A stretch of 36,355 nt of DNA, taken from assembly GCF_002902665.1 (NCBI RefSeq), contig NZ_PPRM01000006.1, positions 1 to 36,355 on the forward strand, in the 5' to 3' direction. Below the pieces are notes generated by a model, which worked only from the letters and a program-made list of their open reading frames with translations, was not told the origin of the DNA and searched no databases. The stretch is from Macrococcoides caseolyticum (GTDB taxonomy: Bacteria > Bacillota > Bacilli > Staphylococcales > Staphylococcaceae). The position numbers and the translations under genes were made by a program. Of this stretch, positions 1 to 8,634 are shown piece by piece (within the stretch, counting starts at the first letter, position 1; every line of letters begins with the position of its first letter).

Positions 1-84
1 TTCCCATACCGAACACAGAAGTTAAGCTCTCTAGCGCCGATGGTAGTTGGTCTTACGATCCGCGAGAGTAGGACGTTGCCGGGC
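1..84 (+). rRNA. rrf: 5S ribosomal RNA, 3' part
   Basis: The first 84 bases match the staphylococcal 5S rRNA from its middle to its 3' end: the internal blocks CCGAACACAGAAGTTAAGCTC and CGATGGTAGT are followed by GAGAGTAGGACGTTGCC. The 5' end lies outside the window, so this is the tail of a ribosomal RNA operon read rightward. It is followed after about 35 bases by an intrinsic terminator. Confidence 0.95.
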
Positions 85-117
85 AATATATAGATGGATG
101 CGATGAGCCGCACACTG

Positions 118-141
118 GGGACCTGTTAGGTCTCTTTTTTT
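118..141 (+). terminator. intrinsic terminator of the rRNA operon
   Basis: A 7-bp stem (GGGACCT / AGGTCTC, one G-T pair) with a 3-base loop runs directly into seven T residues. It follows the 5S rRNA and separates the rRNA operon from the tsa operon. Confidence 0.8.
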
Positions 142-146
142 ATGTC

Positions 147-176
147 TTAATTTAAGTAAATTAAATGTGTTACAAT
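147..176 (+). promoter_or_regulatory. candidate sigma-A promoter of the tsaE-tsaD operon
   Basis: An extended -10 element (TGT then TACAAT at 171-176) lies 38 bases before the tsaE start. The -35 region (TTAATT near 148-153) is poor, so the extended -10 carries the call. It is the only likely promoter between the rRNA terminator and tsaE. Confidence 0.45.
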
Positions 177-213
177 AATAGATATTTAAAATATATTGAA
201 GTGAGTGTGTTAC

Positions 214-675
214 ATGAAAATAATGATAAATTCAATTGAAGATACAGAGCGTCTCGCTCAAACAATTGCGACCCTCGTCACGCATGGGGACGTGTTGTTA
301 CTTCATGGTGATCTAGGGGCTGGAAAGACGACTTTCAGCCAATTTTTTGGGAAAGCACTTGGTATAGAACAGAAGATTACTTCTCCTACATTTAATATTA
401 TAAAATCGTACGAAGGTAAGCTTCCGTTTCACCATATGGACTGCTATCGTCTTGAAGGTGCAGAAGATGATCTGGGATTTGATGAATATTTCTATGGAGA
501 TGGTGTCACAATTGTTGAATGGCCTGAGATGATTGAAGACTTCCTTCCCGAAGATTATATTGAGCTTAATCTTAAGTATATTGAAGATGCAAAACGTGAA
601 ATAGAGATTCAGGCGATGGGTTCTAGAGGAAATCGCTTAAAGGAGCAGATTATTGATGAAATTACTGCATATTGA
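214..675 (+). CDS. tsaE: TsaE, ATPase of the tRNA t6A37 synthesis complex
   Basis: TsaE is the small ATPase that works with TsaB and TsaD to put threonylcarbamoyl on A37 of ANN-decoding tRNAs in the cytoplasm. The 153-residue product has the normal family length and a Walker A motif GDLGAGKT at residues 32-39, followed by the family's TSPTF segment and a VEWPE motif near residue 106. I chose ATG 214, preceded by GAAGTGAG, over an in-frame GTG at 205 that would overlap this ribosome binding site. The gene overlaps tsaB by 20 bases and heads a four-gene operon, so translational coupling is likely. Confidence 0.95.
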   Translation: MKIMINSIEDTERLAQTIATLVTHGDVLLLHGDLGAGKTTFSQFFGKALGIEQKITSPTFNIIKSYEGKLPFHHMDCYRLEGAEDDLGFDEYFYGDGVTIVEWPEMIEDFLPEDYIELNLKYIEDAKREIEIQAMGSRGNRLKEQIIDEITAY

Positions 676-1318
676 TACGAGTAATCAGCCTTTATCCGTG
701 AGTATTACTGATGGTGATAGTGTATTAGCTGAATTTAATAGTGGTGTGCGTATTAATCATTCCATTACATTAATGAGCCAGATCGAGCGTTTATTGAAGT
801 ATACACAGTTAACGATGAAAGATATTGAAGGTATCGTCGTTGCTTATGGACCAGGATCTTATACTGGTCTCCGTATTGGTGTGACTGCAGCTAAGACGCT
901 GGCGTATACTTTGAATGTTCCTCTATATTCAGTATCTAGCTTAGCTGCATTAGCAGCAACTGTAAGGATGCATGAATTCCTGCTAATTCCTGTATTTGAT
1001 GCACGTAGAAATCATGTGTATGCTGGAATATATCGTTATAAAGGGATTAGATTAGAACGCGTGGAAGAGGATTGTTATATTTCTATAGATGAATTAAATG
1101 ATAAATTAAAGGCGCAGCACTTACCTTATATCTTCTTAGGGATGGATGCTGTGAAACTTGAAGATGCGTTAAAGGGCCCTGTATTTTATTGTATACCTAG
1201 AAGTGCTGAAATGCGTCGTTTAATTGATATCGATCATCCAGTGAATGTTCATACATTTGAACCGACATATTTAAGGATATCGGAGGCAGAACGCAATTGG
1301 CTGAACAAACAGGATTAG
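656..1318 (+). CDS. tsaB: TsaB, partner of TsaD in t6A37 synthesis
   Basis: TsaB is a catalytically inactive ASKHA-fold paralogue of TsaD that scaffolds the TsaD-TsaB-TsaE complex. The 220-residue protein shows the LHIDTS start, the GPGSYTGLRIG motif near residues 70-80 and the DARRNHVYAG segment of the family. The start chosen is ATG 656, nine bases after AAAGGAG; a TTG three bases upstream is also possible. It overlaps tsaE upstream and rimI downstream, as in other Firmicutes. Confidence 0.95.
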   Translation: MKLLHIDTSNQPLSVSITDGDSVLAEFNSGVRINHSITLMSQIERLLKYTQLTMKDIEGIVVAYGPGSYTGLRIGVTAAKTLAYTLNVPLYSVSSLAALAATVRMHEFLLIPVFDARRNHVYAGIYRYKGIRLERVEEDCYISIDELNDKLKAQHLPYIFLGMDAVKLEDALKGPVFYCIPRSAEMRRLIDIDHPVNVHTFEPTYLRISEAERNWLNKQD

Positions 1319-1752
1319 TTATTAGAAAGATGGAAACAGCAGATGTCCCAGTAGTATATGATATTGAGCAAAAGGCCTTTCCAAGTGGATCGTGGACATT
1401 GGATGCTTTCTATCATGAGCTGGAGAAAAATGAATTTGCACATTACTTTGTGCTTGTTCTGGATGGAGTAGTGATTGGCTATCTAGGCATGTGGATTGTC
1501 GTAGATCAGGCGCAAATTACGACCGTTGCAGTGAATGAACAGTTTAGAGGATTCGGTTACGGGAAGCTATTACTAGAGTATGTAATAAACTATGCACGAA
1601 TAACATGTGAAATGATGAGTTTAGAAGTGAGAGTAGAAAATAACGCAGCACGAGGACTATATGAAAGTCTCGGCTTTACTTATGGAGGCATTAGACGCGA
1701 CTATTATGGTGCTGGTGAGGATGCGAAAGTGATGTGGGTGAAATTACGATGA
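1297..1752 (+). CDS. rimI: RimI-type ribosomal protein S18 alanine N-acetyltransferase
   Basis: A 151-residue single-domain GNAT acetyltransferase. The acetyl-CoA binding motif RGFGYG (residues 84-89) and the late segment [14 protein letters not shown] are typical of RimI, which acetylates the N-terminus of ribosomal protein S18. The position between tsaB and tsaD supports RimI over another GNAT. The start is TTG 1297, nine bases after CGGAGG and inside the end of tsaB; no ATG with a better site is available. It overlaps tsaD by four bases (ATGA). Confidence 0.9.
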   Translation: MAEQTGLVIRKMETADVPVVYDIEQKAFPSGSWTLDAFYHELEKNEFAHYFVLVLDGVVIGYLGMWIVVDQAQITTVAVNEQFRGFGYGKLLLEYVINYARITCEMMSLEVRVENNAARGLYESLGFTYGGIRRDYYGAGEDAKVMWVKLR

Positions 1753-2756
1753 ATAATGAGAAAGATATAACGATTCTGGCAATAGAAACAAGCTGTGATG
1801 AGACTGCGGCAAGTGTTGTACGTAATGGCTACGAAGTGTTAAGTAACATCGTCAATTCTCAAATTGAATCACATAAACGATTTGGTGGTGTCGTACCTGA
1901 AGTAGCGAGTAGACATCACGTTGAGAATATTACGATGGTTATTGAAGAAGCGCTTGTTGAAGCGCATATGACCTGGGAAGATATTGATGCTGTAGCTGTG
2001 ACTGAAGGACCAGGGTTAATTGGTGCATTGCTTGTCGGTATAAATGCAGCGAAGGCGTTGGCGCTCGCACACAGTAAACCGCTGATTCCAGTACATCATA
2101 TTGCAGGACACGTCTATGCGAATCATATTGAAGAACGATTGACATTCCCGATGCTTGCACTTGTCATTTCGGGAGGGCATACAGAACTTGTGCTCATGAA
2201 AGATCATATGGCTTTTGAAGTGATAGGTGAAACTCGAGATGATGCGGTGGGCGAAGCATATGATAAAGTAGCAAGAACGATAGACTTACCTTATCCAGGC
2301 GGGCCTCACGTCGATAGACTTGCTGCAAGTGGAGAAGACGTACTAGAATTTCCACGTCCGATTATGGATGATTATGATTTCAGCTTCAGTGGACTTAAAA
2401 GCGCAGTCATTAATAAACTGCACAATTTAAATCAAAAAGGGATCAGCTACAACAAAGAAGATGTTGCTGCAAGTTTCCAGGCAAGTGTTATTGATGTATT
2501 AACTACACAGACATTCAAAGCGCTAGAAGATTATGATATTAAACAGCTACTTATATGTGGGGGTGTGGCGGCAAACCGTGGCATCCGTGCACGTATGGAA
2601 ATGATGTGTGATAGCAATGATATTAAACTATTAATACCACCGTTAAATCTATGCACAGATAACGCGGCAATGATTGGAGCAGCAGCTTATTATCAATATA
2701 TTGCAGGCAAGTTTGGAACGATGGATCTAAATGGGCGTTCAAATATCGATCTATAG
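1749..2756 (+). CDS. tsaD: TsaD (Gcp/YgjD), catalytic subunit for tRNA t6A37
   Basis: TsaD transfers threonylcarbamoyl from threonylcarbamoyl-AMP to A37 of tRNA. The 335-residue product carries the metal-binding HHIAGH motif (residues 116-121), the N-terminal ETSCDETA motif, [14 protein letters not shown] and the C-terminal CTDNAAMIG. Length matches the family. I chose ATG 1749, which overlaps the rimI stop; a GTG at 1734 would add five residues but has a poor ribosome binding site. It is the last gene of the operon and is followed by a strong hairpin terminator. Confidence 0.96.
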   Translation: MNNEKDITILAIETSCDETAASVVRNGYEVLSNIVNSQIESHKRFGGVVPEVASRHHVENITMVIEEALVEAHMTWEDIDAVAVTEGPGLIGALLVGINAAKALALAHSKPLIPVHHIAGHVYANHIEERLTFPMLALVISGGHTELVLMKDHMAFEVIGETRDDAVGEAYDKVARTIDLPYPGGPHVDRLAASGEDVLEFPRPIMDDYDFSFSGLKSAVINKLHNLNQKGISYNKEDVAASFQASVIDVLTTQTFKALEDYDIKQLLICGGVAANRGIRARMEMMCDSNDIKLLIPPLNLCTDNAAMIGAAAYYQYIAGKFGTMDLNGRSNIDL

Positions 2757-2782
2757 TTACAAAGTTGGTAATAAATAACTGT

Positions 2783-2830
2783 CACAATAAAAAGGAAGTC
2801 ACCCTATTGGATGACTTCCTTTTTATTGTG
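2783..2830. terminator. strong bidirectional terminator after tsaD
   Basis: A perfect 19-bp inverted repeat (cacaataaaaaggaagtca and its complement) with a 10-base loop. Each arm ends in an A- or T-rich run, so it can stop transcription from both sides: the tsa operon from the left and the ABC-F gene from the right. Confidence 0.85.
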
Positions 2831-2978
2831 AAATTATAGCATAGAAATCTAATAAATTAGAAAGGATAATGCTTCACATACATACACGTTATGCCGTCCT
2901 TGTTATAAATTATCCAATAAAAACTACATTGATTAAAAAACACGAACATACGTACTTGTACACAAGTTGTTAACAAAA

Positions 2979-3103
2979 TGTGCATAACAATATGTCAATA
3001 GTACGTTTTACACATTAAAAGCGATATGTTTTTGTTAAAATTCTGTGGATAAGTATAATAACTTTGTGGATTACTTATAATATAACATTTTTATTGTGTA
3101 TAA
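2979..3103. promoter_or_regulatory. cluster of DnaA boxes in the tsaD / ABC-F intergenic region
   Basis: Five 9-mers fit or nearly fit the DnaA box TTWTNCACA within 125 bases. On the minus strand: TTATGCACA (2979-2987), a perfect TTATCCACA (3044-3052), TAATCCACA (3065-3073, one mismatch) and TTATACACA (3095-3103). On the plus strand: TTTTACACA (3006-3014). The stretch 2831-3149 is very AT-rich and holds no gene. As I recall, Bacillus subtilis has a DnaA-box cluster in the equivalent gcp-ydiF interval; that comparison is from memory. Confidence 0.65.
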
Positions 3104-3149
3104 CTGTGTGAATATCTATTTTCAGAAAATAGCGTGTATTAATGAAAAA

Positions 3150-5069
3150 TTATCCTTCTAAGGCCATTTCGATGTCTGACCATTCTTCAAGTAATTTTTC
3201 ATTTTCATTGTTGAGTCGGATAAGTTCTTCATTGAATGTGTTTGCCTTTTCGATATCACTGAATACTTCTGGCTTTGTAAGTTCGAGTTCAATTTCATTG
3301 ATACGCTCTTCGTTTGTTTCGATTTGCGTTTCCAGCTTCTCTTTTTGTCGCTCTAGCTTTCTTGTTTCTTTTCGGTTCGCTTTGAATGCGTCATAGTCGT
3401 TCTCTTTGTTTACGGATTGCGTTTGTTCTTCTGCTTGATGTGCAAGTATGGCCATACGTTCTTCTTCTTTTTCAATGAAGTAAGAGTAGTCGCCTAGGAA
3501 CATACGCCCGCCTTCTTTATCCATATGGAATACTTTCGTCGCCAGTTTGTTGATAAAATAACGGTCGTGACTGACAAAGAGCAATGTTCCTGGGTAATGG
3601 ATAAGGGCATCTTCCAGTACTTCTTTCGCATCGATGTCTAAATGGTTCGTCGGCTCATCGAGTATGAGCACGTTATGATTTTCAAGGCTAAGCTTTGCGA
3701 GCTGGAGTCGAGCTTTTTCGCCACCGGATAAGTCATTGATGATTTTCTTAACATCATCTTGTACGAATAAGAAACGTCCGAGCACAGTTCTGATTTCTTT
3801 TTCCGGCATTGTAGGATAGTACTGCCACAATTCTTCTAATACAGTATTGTTTGATGAGAATTCAGCTTGTTTCTGATCGTAATAACCGATAGATAAGTTT
3901 GCACCGTAATGAACCTCTCCGTCAAGAGGTTTTAATAGTTTAGCGATTGTTTTGATGAGCGTTGTCTTTCCGATTCCATTCGGTCCGATAAATGCGATTG
4001 CGTCTTGTTTAGATACATCAAAGTTGATATTGGTTGCAAGAGGCGTTGTATAGCCAATTGCAAGCTCTGTACAACGCAGTACGTCATTTCCTGTTTCCTT
4101 ATCGATATTAAAGCGCAAGTTCATTGAGTGGTCATCTTGCTTTGGCATATCAATCTTCGTCATCTTCTCTAATACTTTACGGCGAGACTTTGCCATCCCG
4201 CTCGTTGATGCACGGGTAATATTCTTTTGTACGAATGTTTCGAGTCGTTTGATTTCAGCTTGCTGACGATCATATTCGGCCTGCATCTTATCATAGAACT
4301 GATCACGCAGTGCAATAAATTTGGAATAGTTACCAGCATATTTCGTTACTTGTCCGAGTGCGACGTCATATACGGTATTCACAACCTTATCTAAGAAATA
4401 ACGGTCATGTGAAATAATGACGATGGCACCACTGTATGTTGTTAAGTAATTTTCCAGCCATGCAGTTGTATCCATATCCAGGTGGTTCGTCGGCTCATCA
4501 AGTAATAATAAATCGGGATTATGAAGGAGCATCTCAGCGAGTGCGAGACGTGTCTTCTGTCCACCAGAGAAACGATCTATTTTTTTATGAAAGTCTTCTT
4601 CTGTGAAGCTTAATCCCATTAAGACAGACTTGATCTTTGTTTCATATAGATAGCCATCTTGTGATTCAAACTTTTGTTGTAGTCTTTCATATTCTGCTAA
4701 TTTCTCTTGATATGCATCGCTATGTGCATCTGCGCTATGCTCACTTAAATAGGTAGCAATGTTGTTTAACTCTTGCTGCATGCGCTCTAAATGTAAGAAA
4801 GGTTTCTTCATAGCCTCATATACGGTACCTTCAGCATTTAAAGTCATCTGTTGTGTTAAGTAACCTACATTCACATGTTTAGCAATAGACAGATGACCTG
4901 AATCATAGTCTTCAGTTCCTGCAAGAATCTTCATTAATGTTGTCTTCCCTGCACCGTTTCTACCGACAATCGCAATACGATCATTGGACTTGACTTCAAA
5001 TTTTACATTTGAAAATATATTTTCACCTGAGTAGGATTTAGTTAAATTACTAGCTTGTAATAGTATCAC
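3150..5069 (-). CDS. ABC-F family ATPase, YdiF-like
   Basis: A soluble protein of 639 residues with two ABC ATPase domains and no membrane segment, hence ABC-F. These proteins bind the ribosome E site; the cellular role of this subgroup is not well settled. Visible motifs are Walker A GRNGAGKTT (residues 36-44) and GPNGIGKTT, signatures SGGQKTR and SGGEKAR, two Walker B/LDEPTNHLD motifs, an inter-domain linker and a charged C-terminal coiled coil. I chose GTG 5069 because GAGGTGAG lies just upstream and the protein then begins (M)ILLQ as in YdiF; an ATG nine codons upstream precedes that site. Nothing points to the antibiotic-resistance subgroups. Confidence 0.9.
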   Translation of the reverse strand: MILLQASNLTKSYSGENIFSNVKFEVKSNDRIAIVGRNGAGKTTLMKILAGTEDYDSGHLSIAKHVNVGYLTQQMTLNAEGTVYEAMKKPFLHLERMQQELNNIATYLSEHSADAHSDAYQEKLAEYERLQQKFESQDGYLYETKIKSVLMGLSFTEEDFHKKIDRFSGGQKTRLALAEMLLHNPDLLLLDEPTNHLDMDTTAWLENYLTTYSGAIVIISHDRYFLDKVVNTVYDVALGQVTKYAGNYSKFIALRDQFYDKMQAEYDRQQAEIKRLETFVQKNITRASTSGMAKSRRKVLEKMTKIDMPKQDDHSMNLRFNIDKETGNDVLRCTELAIGYTTPLATNINFDVSKQDAIAFIGPNGIGKTTLIKTIAKLLKPLDGEVHYGANLSIGYYDQKQAEFSSNNTVLEELWQYYPTMPEKEIRTVLGRFLFVQDDVKKIINDLSGGEKARLQLAKLSLENHNVLILDEPTNHLDIDAKEVLEDALIHYPGTLLFVSHDRYFINKLATKVFHMDKEGGRMFLGDYSYFIEKEEERMAILAHQAEEQTQSVNKENDYDAFKANRKETRKLERQKEKLETQIETNEERINEIELELTKPEVFSDIEKANTFNEELIRLNNENEKLLEEWSDIEMALEG

Positions 5070-5164
5070 TTTGCTCACCTCTCTTTTATTGTACATTAGT
5101 GTGATATCAGTGGGAATGATTTATCATTAATTCATAATTTCACATAGTCATTTATTAATATAGA

Positions 5165-5197
5165 TGTTATAATTGTATCGATGTGAAGTTTATCACA
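5165..5197 (+). promoter_or_regulatory. rex promoter with Rex operator
   Basis: An extended -10 (TGT then TATAAT at 5168-5173) is followed nine bases on by TGTGAAGTTTATCACA (5182-5197). This fits the Rex operator TTGTGAAnnnnTTCACAA with one weak position per half. The operator sits at the expected transcription start, so Rex probably represses its own gene when NADH is low. Confidence 0.75.
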
Positions 5198-5219
5198 AAA
5201 ATAGAAACGGGTGATTAGG

Positions 5220-5852
5220 ATGTCGAAGGACGAAATTAAGATTCCTAAAGCCACTTTGAAACGACTTCCTTTATATTATCGTTTTGTTAATACGTTATAT
5301 AATTCAAATGTTGAACGAGTGAGCAGTAAGGAACTAAGTGAAGGATTACAGATTGATTCTGCAACAATACGCAGAGATTTTTCTTATTTTGGAGAACTGG
5401 GTAAGAAAGGATATGGCTATAACGTTAATTTCCTGCTGAATTTCTTTAAGACAACGTTACAGCAGGATATGATTACGAAGGTTGCGATTATCGGTGTCGG
5501 TAACTTAGGTACAGCATTAGTAAACTATAACTTCTCTATCAATGATAGAATGAAGATTACAGCAGCATTCGATGCGAATGATGAAACGATTGGTCGTAAG
5601 ATTGGCAAGATTGAAGTCCAGGATATGAAGGATTTTGAGAAGGTTGTAGAGGCTACAGGAATTCAAGTGGTTATCTTGACGGTTCCAGGTAGTGTTGCCC
5701 AAGACGTCGCAAATAGAGTGACAAAAGCACAAATAAAGGGTATATTAAACTTTACACCAGAGCGTTTAAATGTACCGAGCGGAGTACATGTACATCACAT
5801 TGATCTTGGCGTGGAATTACAATCATTAATTTTCTTTATGAAAAATCATTAG
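5220..5852 (+). CDS. rex: Rex, redox-sensing transcriptional repressor
   Basis: Rex binds DNA when NAD+ dominates and is released by NADH, controlling fermentation and respiration genes. The 210-residue protein has an N-terminal winged helix (about residues 1-80, with [21 protein letters not shown]) and a C-terminal Rossmann fold beginning at GVGNLG (92-97). ATG 5220 follows GGGTGA closely; a GTG three codons upstream is the alternative. tatA starts 13 bases downstream, so rex and tatAC may be co-transcribed. An operator lies in its own promoter. Confidence 0.95.
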   Translation: MSKDEIKIPKATLKRLPLYYRFVNTLYNSNVERVSSKELSEGLQIDSATIRRDFSYFGELGKKGYGYNVNFLLNFFKTTLQQDMITKVAIIGVGNLGTALVNYNFSINDRMKITAAFDANDETIGRKIGKIEVQDMKDFEKVVEATGIQVVILTVPGSVAQDVANRVTKAQIKGILNFTPERLNVPSGVHVHHIDLGVELQSLIFFMKNH

Positions 5853-5864
5853 GGGGATAAATAT

Positions 5865-6053
5865 ATGTTTTTAGGTTTAGCATTATCAGGACCAGTTGTT
5901 ATATTTCTAGGAATTATCGCTTTAATTATCTTTGGCCCTAAGAAATTACCAGAGTTTGGTCGTGCCATGGGGACATCTCTTAAAGAATTCAAAGATGCAA
6001 CAGATGGTATCATGAAGGATCACGACGACAAAGATAACAAAGATATCAAATAA
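5865..6053 (+). CDS. tatA: TatA, twin-arginine translocase pore subunit
   Basis: A 62-residue protein with the TatA/E plan: a short N-terminal transmembrane helix (about residues 7-24), the hinge FGPKKLPEFGRA, an amphipathic helix and a highly charged Asp/Lys tail. TatA oligomers form the path for folded proteins through the membrane. A GGGGGAT ribosome binding site lies seven bases before ATG 5865. The gene is paired with tatC downstream, and the two form a minimal TatAC system with no tatB. Confidence 0.93.
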   Translation: MFLGLALSGPVVIFLGIIALIIFGPKKLPEFGRAMGTSLKEFKDATDGIMKDHDDKDNKDIK

Positions 6054-6063
6054 TCGAAACTTT

Positions 6064-6089
6064 AAAGCGGCGATGCAGTGCCGCTTTTT
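6064..6089 (+). terminator. attenuator-like hairpin between tatA and tatC
   Basis: An 8-bp stem AAAGCGGC / GCCGCTTT with an 8-base loop ends in five T residues. It lies between two genes that must share a promoter, so it probably acts as a partial terminator, giving more tatA than tatC message. That fits the known excess of TatA over TatC in Tat systems. Confidence 0.65.
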
Positions 6090-6112
6090 GTATGAGGAGG
6101 TCAATTCCTTAC

Positions 6113-6868
6113 ATGAATAAAGATGATTTAACAGTAGTTGAGCATTTAGAAGAACTGCGTAAACGAATTATGACAGTCTGTTACTTCTTAGTAGCAGGCG
6201 TTATCGTCGGATTCTACTTCGGAAAGCCGGTCACAAAGTACTTGACGAAGGATGATGTGCCAAAAGAAATTACTTTACATTACTTTAAAGTAAGTGATCC
6301 GCTGACAATTTATATTACAGTGATTATGTTAATTGCACTCATCTTAATCTCGCCTGTTATTCTGTATCAAATATGGGCGTTTATCTCACCCGGACTGCAT
6401 CCCAAAGAAAGAAGCGCTACGTTAGCATATATTCCGATCAGTATTATATTATTTCTTGCTGGGCTATTGTTCAGTTATTATTTAGTATTTCCTTACCTCA
6501 TCTTCTTTACGTTAGGGCTCGCAAGCGAGATTGGTGTCAACCAGATGATTGGTGTAAGAGAGTACTTTAACGAAATGCTGCGCTTTACGCTGCCTTTCGG
6601 GTTTGTCTTTCAGTTACCGATTCTTTTACTGTTCTTAACACGACTTGGTATCGTCACACCGATGTTCTTAAGTAAGAACCGTAAGTATGCTTATTTTATT
6701 TTATTTGTCTTTGCCGCATTAATTGCACCTGCTGACTTTATGACGTATTTAATGTTCGCTGTGCCGATGTTACTGCTGTATGAAGTGAGTATCCAAATAA
6801 GTAAGATCGGCTATAGACAATATTTAAAAGGTGAACAGAAACTGATTGAAGAAGAACTTGAGAAGTAG
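6113..6868 (+). CDS. tatC: TatC, twin-arginine signal receptor subunit
   Basis: TatC is the multi-spanning membrane protein that recognises twin-arginine signal peptides. The 251-residue product begins MNKDDLTVVEHLEELRKR, with the conserved HLEELR motif, has about six hydrophobic segments and contains the FALPFGFVFQLP-like loop. I chose ATG 6113 by family comparison although the GAGGAGG site lies 12 bases away; an ATG at 6092 would overlap that site and add seven unconserved residues. The stop codon lies inside the terminator stem that follows. Confidence 0.93.
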   Translation: MNKDDLTVVEHLEELRKRIMTVCYFLVAGVIVGFYFGKPVTKYLTKDDVPKEITLHYFKVSDPLTIYITVIMLIALILISPVILYQIWAFISPGLHPKERSATLAYIPISIILFLAGLLFSYYLVFPYLIFFTLGLASEIGVNQMIGVREYFNEMLRFTLPFGFVFQLPILLLFLTRLGIVTPMFLSKNRKYAYFILFVFAALIAPADFMTYLMFAVPMLLLYEVSIQISKIGYRQYLKGEQKLIEEELEK

Positions 6869-6891
6869 TGACAAAGCTACTTCTTTTTTTA
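6861..6891 (+). terminator. terminator after tatC, overlapping its stop codon
   Basis: The stem AGAAGTAG / CTACTTCT (8 bp, 8-base loop) is followed by seven T residues. The first arm contains the last codons and stop of tatC. Confidence 0.85.
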
Positions 6892-6933
6892 TATTTTCTG
6901 ATAGAATATAAGTAATATATTTCAAGGAGAATT

Positions 6934-7638
6934 ATGATGAAGGAATCCCAGATAGTGCCATTAACAGAGCAGGAATTAGAGGAACTTGAAGCGCAAGTCG
7001 GCAGCAAGTTAGATGTGTATCCATCACAATTGAATTATAATATTGCTGACCATGGATTCGATTATCAGCCCGTCACCTTTATGCTGGATGAACAAGACCG
7101 TTGCCTATTAATCGGCAGAATTGGTGATGTACTTGCTACACCAAGGATTGTGTCAATCGAGGACGGACAGCTAAGACAACGGCCACTGCTTTCTTCTAGT
7201 AGGCAAGGCAAACTTGAAACAGCAGAAGGTTACGCCACAAGGAAGAATGTTCGCCTGCATCCTTATGAAGGCAATAATTATGAACTTGTCGCTGAGATTA
7301 TAGAGAATAATGCCTTAGAATATATACTTGAATTACGTGTTTCAAGAAAAGAGCGCACGGTATTGATCTATGACACAGAGAAAAGAATATTTACTGTGGA
7401 TCGTTCGGATAGTGGTTTGATTGATGAACCCTATACAAAGTTTATTACGTTGCACGAACCATTGACAAAGTTACACTGCATTGTTCATAAACAGACGATA
7501 GAGATATTTATCAATGATGGAGAAGCAGTAATGTCCACGCGTATTAATACATCAGAATCAGCAGATGGCATTAGAACATCGGCGGTTCATGGGGATGTTT
7601 ATTTGAAGCTATGGAAGTATGATTTAAAGGATGCATAA
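6934..7638 (+). CDS. GH32 (sucrose-6-phosphate hydrolase-like) C-terminal fragment
   Basis: The 234 residues match the C-terminal part of family GH32 invertases: the blade segment DHGFDYQPVTF, LLIGRIGD, the join ATPRIVSIEDGQLRQRP, and the beta-sandwich with TVDRSDSG and EIFINDGEAVMSTRI. The N-terminal catalytic propeller with the NDPNG nucleophile and the RDP and EC motifs is missing. The first 30 or so residues are not recognisable GH32 sequence. Hydrolase activity is therefore unlikely. An AAGGAGA site five bases before ATG 6934 and an intact frame mean it may still be translated. It could be a decaying remnant of a sucrose operon or a reused sugar-binding domain. The next gene encodes a sugar-type regulator. 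Confidence 0.75.
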   Translation: MMKESQIVPLTEQELEELEAQVGSKLDVYPSQLNYNIADHGFDYQPVTFMLDEQDRCLLIGRIGDVLATPRIVSIEDGQLRQRPLLSSSRQGKLETAEGYATRKNVRLHPYEGNNYELVAEIIENNALEYILELRVSRKERTVLIYDTEKRIFTVDRSDSGLIDEPYTKFITLHEPLTKLHCIVHKQTIEIFINDGEAVMSTRINTSESADGIRTSAVHGDVYLKLWKYDLKDA

Positions 7639-7688
7639 AAACATCCACAAATTTTAGAAAATTTTTGTTTTAATTGTTTTCAGCAAAT

Positions 7689-7702
7689 AGTATATTTATA
7701 CT
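7689..7702. promoter_or_regulatory. inverted repeat upstream of the RpiR-type regulator
   Basis: AGTATATTTATACT has perfect 6-base arms around a 2-base centre, 72 bases before the regulator gene. It may be an autoregulatory operator or contain a -10 sequence. AT-rich palindromes of this size also arise by chance. Confidence 0.3.
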
Positions 7703-7773
7703 GAAGTGAAGCTAGCGAATTGAAATTAAATAGGGCATAACATTAATTGAATAAGATGTAAGGAGCTGAAATT

Positions 7774-8631
7774 ATGTATTCAGTATTAGGTCAAATTACA
7801 AAGATGTACGATAGCTTTACACCAGTTGAAAAAAGGATTGCCGACGTTGTCATTGAGTACCCTGAAAAGGTGGTCAACTTACCAATCAAAGAAATTGCAC
7901 ATCTTTCAAATACAAGTGAAGCAGCCATTGTACGCTTCAGTAAGCGTCTTGGATTATCTGGGATTAAAGTGGTTAAGGTGGAGCTCGCACGTGAACTTCA
8001 CACAATTGCAGATAAAAAGGTACCGACGAAGATTGAATTAACAGACGATGAAGAAGTAATGAAAGAGAAAGTCTTCAACAATACAATTCAAGCACTTTAT
8101 AATACAGAGAAGGTCATTTCTGCTAAAGTGATTGATGAAGCGGCCCAGGCAATTACAAGTGCAAAACGCGTTATGATCTTTGGCGTCGGGAACTCAAGAG
8201 TTGTTGCGACAGATTTGCATGTAAAGCTGATGAATATTGATCAGTCTGCAATTCTGGCAACAGATCTTTTATCTGCGATTACATTATTAGGACACTATGA
8301 AGCAGGAGATGTATTATTCATTACATCTGAAACAAGTAAGAATAAGGTTATTACAGATATTTGTAAATATGCAAAAGAGAAAGGGATTAAGATTATATTA
8401 TTAACACAAAAGTTCTCATCTCCTGCTATTCGTATGGCGGATATTGTACTTGCGATGGCGAAAGAAGAAAATGAAATCAATTTAGGATATATGACAGTAC
8501 GTACAGCACAACTTACAATTGTGGACGTACTTTATCTAAGAGTTTGTGCGTATTTAAAGGATACAGTATTATCTAATATGCAGAATTTAAATGAAACACG
8601 TAAAATTACGCACGAACAAGAGAACTTATAA
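7774..8631 (+). CDS. MurR/RpiR family transcriptional regulator
   Basis: A 285-residue regulator with an N-terminal HTH_6 domain (about residues 1-77; AHLSNTSEAAIVRFSKRLGL is the recognition region) and a C-terminal SIS sugar-phosphate-binding domain (about 110-255, with MIFGVGNSRVVA and a DVLFITSETS segment). Such proteins sense phosphosugars such as N-acetylmuramic acid 6-phosphate or ribose-derived phosphates. The effector cannot be read from sequence. The SD AAGGAG precedes ATG 7774. The upstream GH32 fragment hints at a former sugar-utilisation locus. A strong terminator follows, so it may be transcribed alone. Confidence 0.88.
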   Translation: MYSVLGQITKMYDSFTPVEKRIADVVIEYPEKVVNLPIKEIAHLSNTSEAAIVRFSKRLGLSGIKVVKVELARELHTIADKKVPTKIELTDDEEVMKEKVFNNTIQALYNTEKVISAKVIDEAAQAITSAKRVMIFGVGNSRVVATDLHVKLMNIDQSAILATDLLSAITLLGHYEAGDVLFITSETSKNKVITDICKYAKEKGIKIILLTQKFSSPAIRMADIVLAMAKEENEINLGYMTVRTAQLTIVDVLYLRVCAYLKDTVLSNMQNLNETRKITHEQENL

Positions 8632-8634
8632 TAG

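Noticed and set aside
3142-3396. Plus-strand Ser-rich reading frame over the end of the ABC-F gene
   Set aside because: It is the antisense shadow of the coiled-coil C-terminus and has no ribosome binding site.
3150-5069. Antibiotic-resistance ABC-F (Vga/Msr/OptrA type)
   Set aside because: Length, start and synteny next to tsaD fit the housekeeping YdiF-like group; no resistance-type linker is evident.
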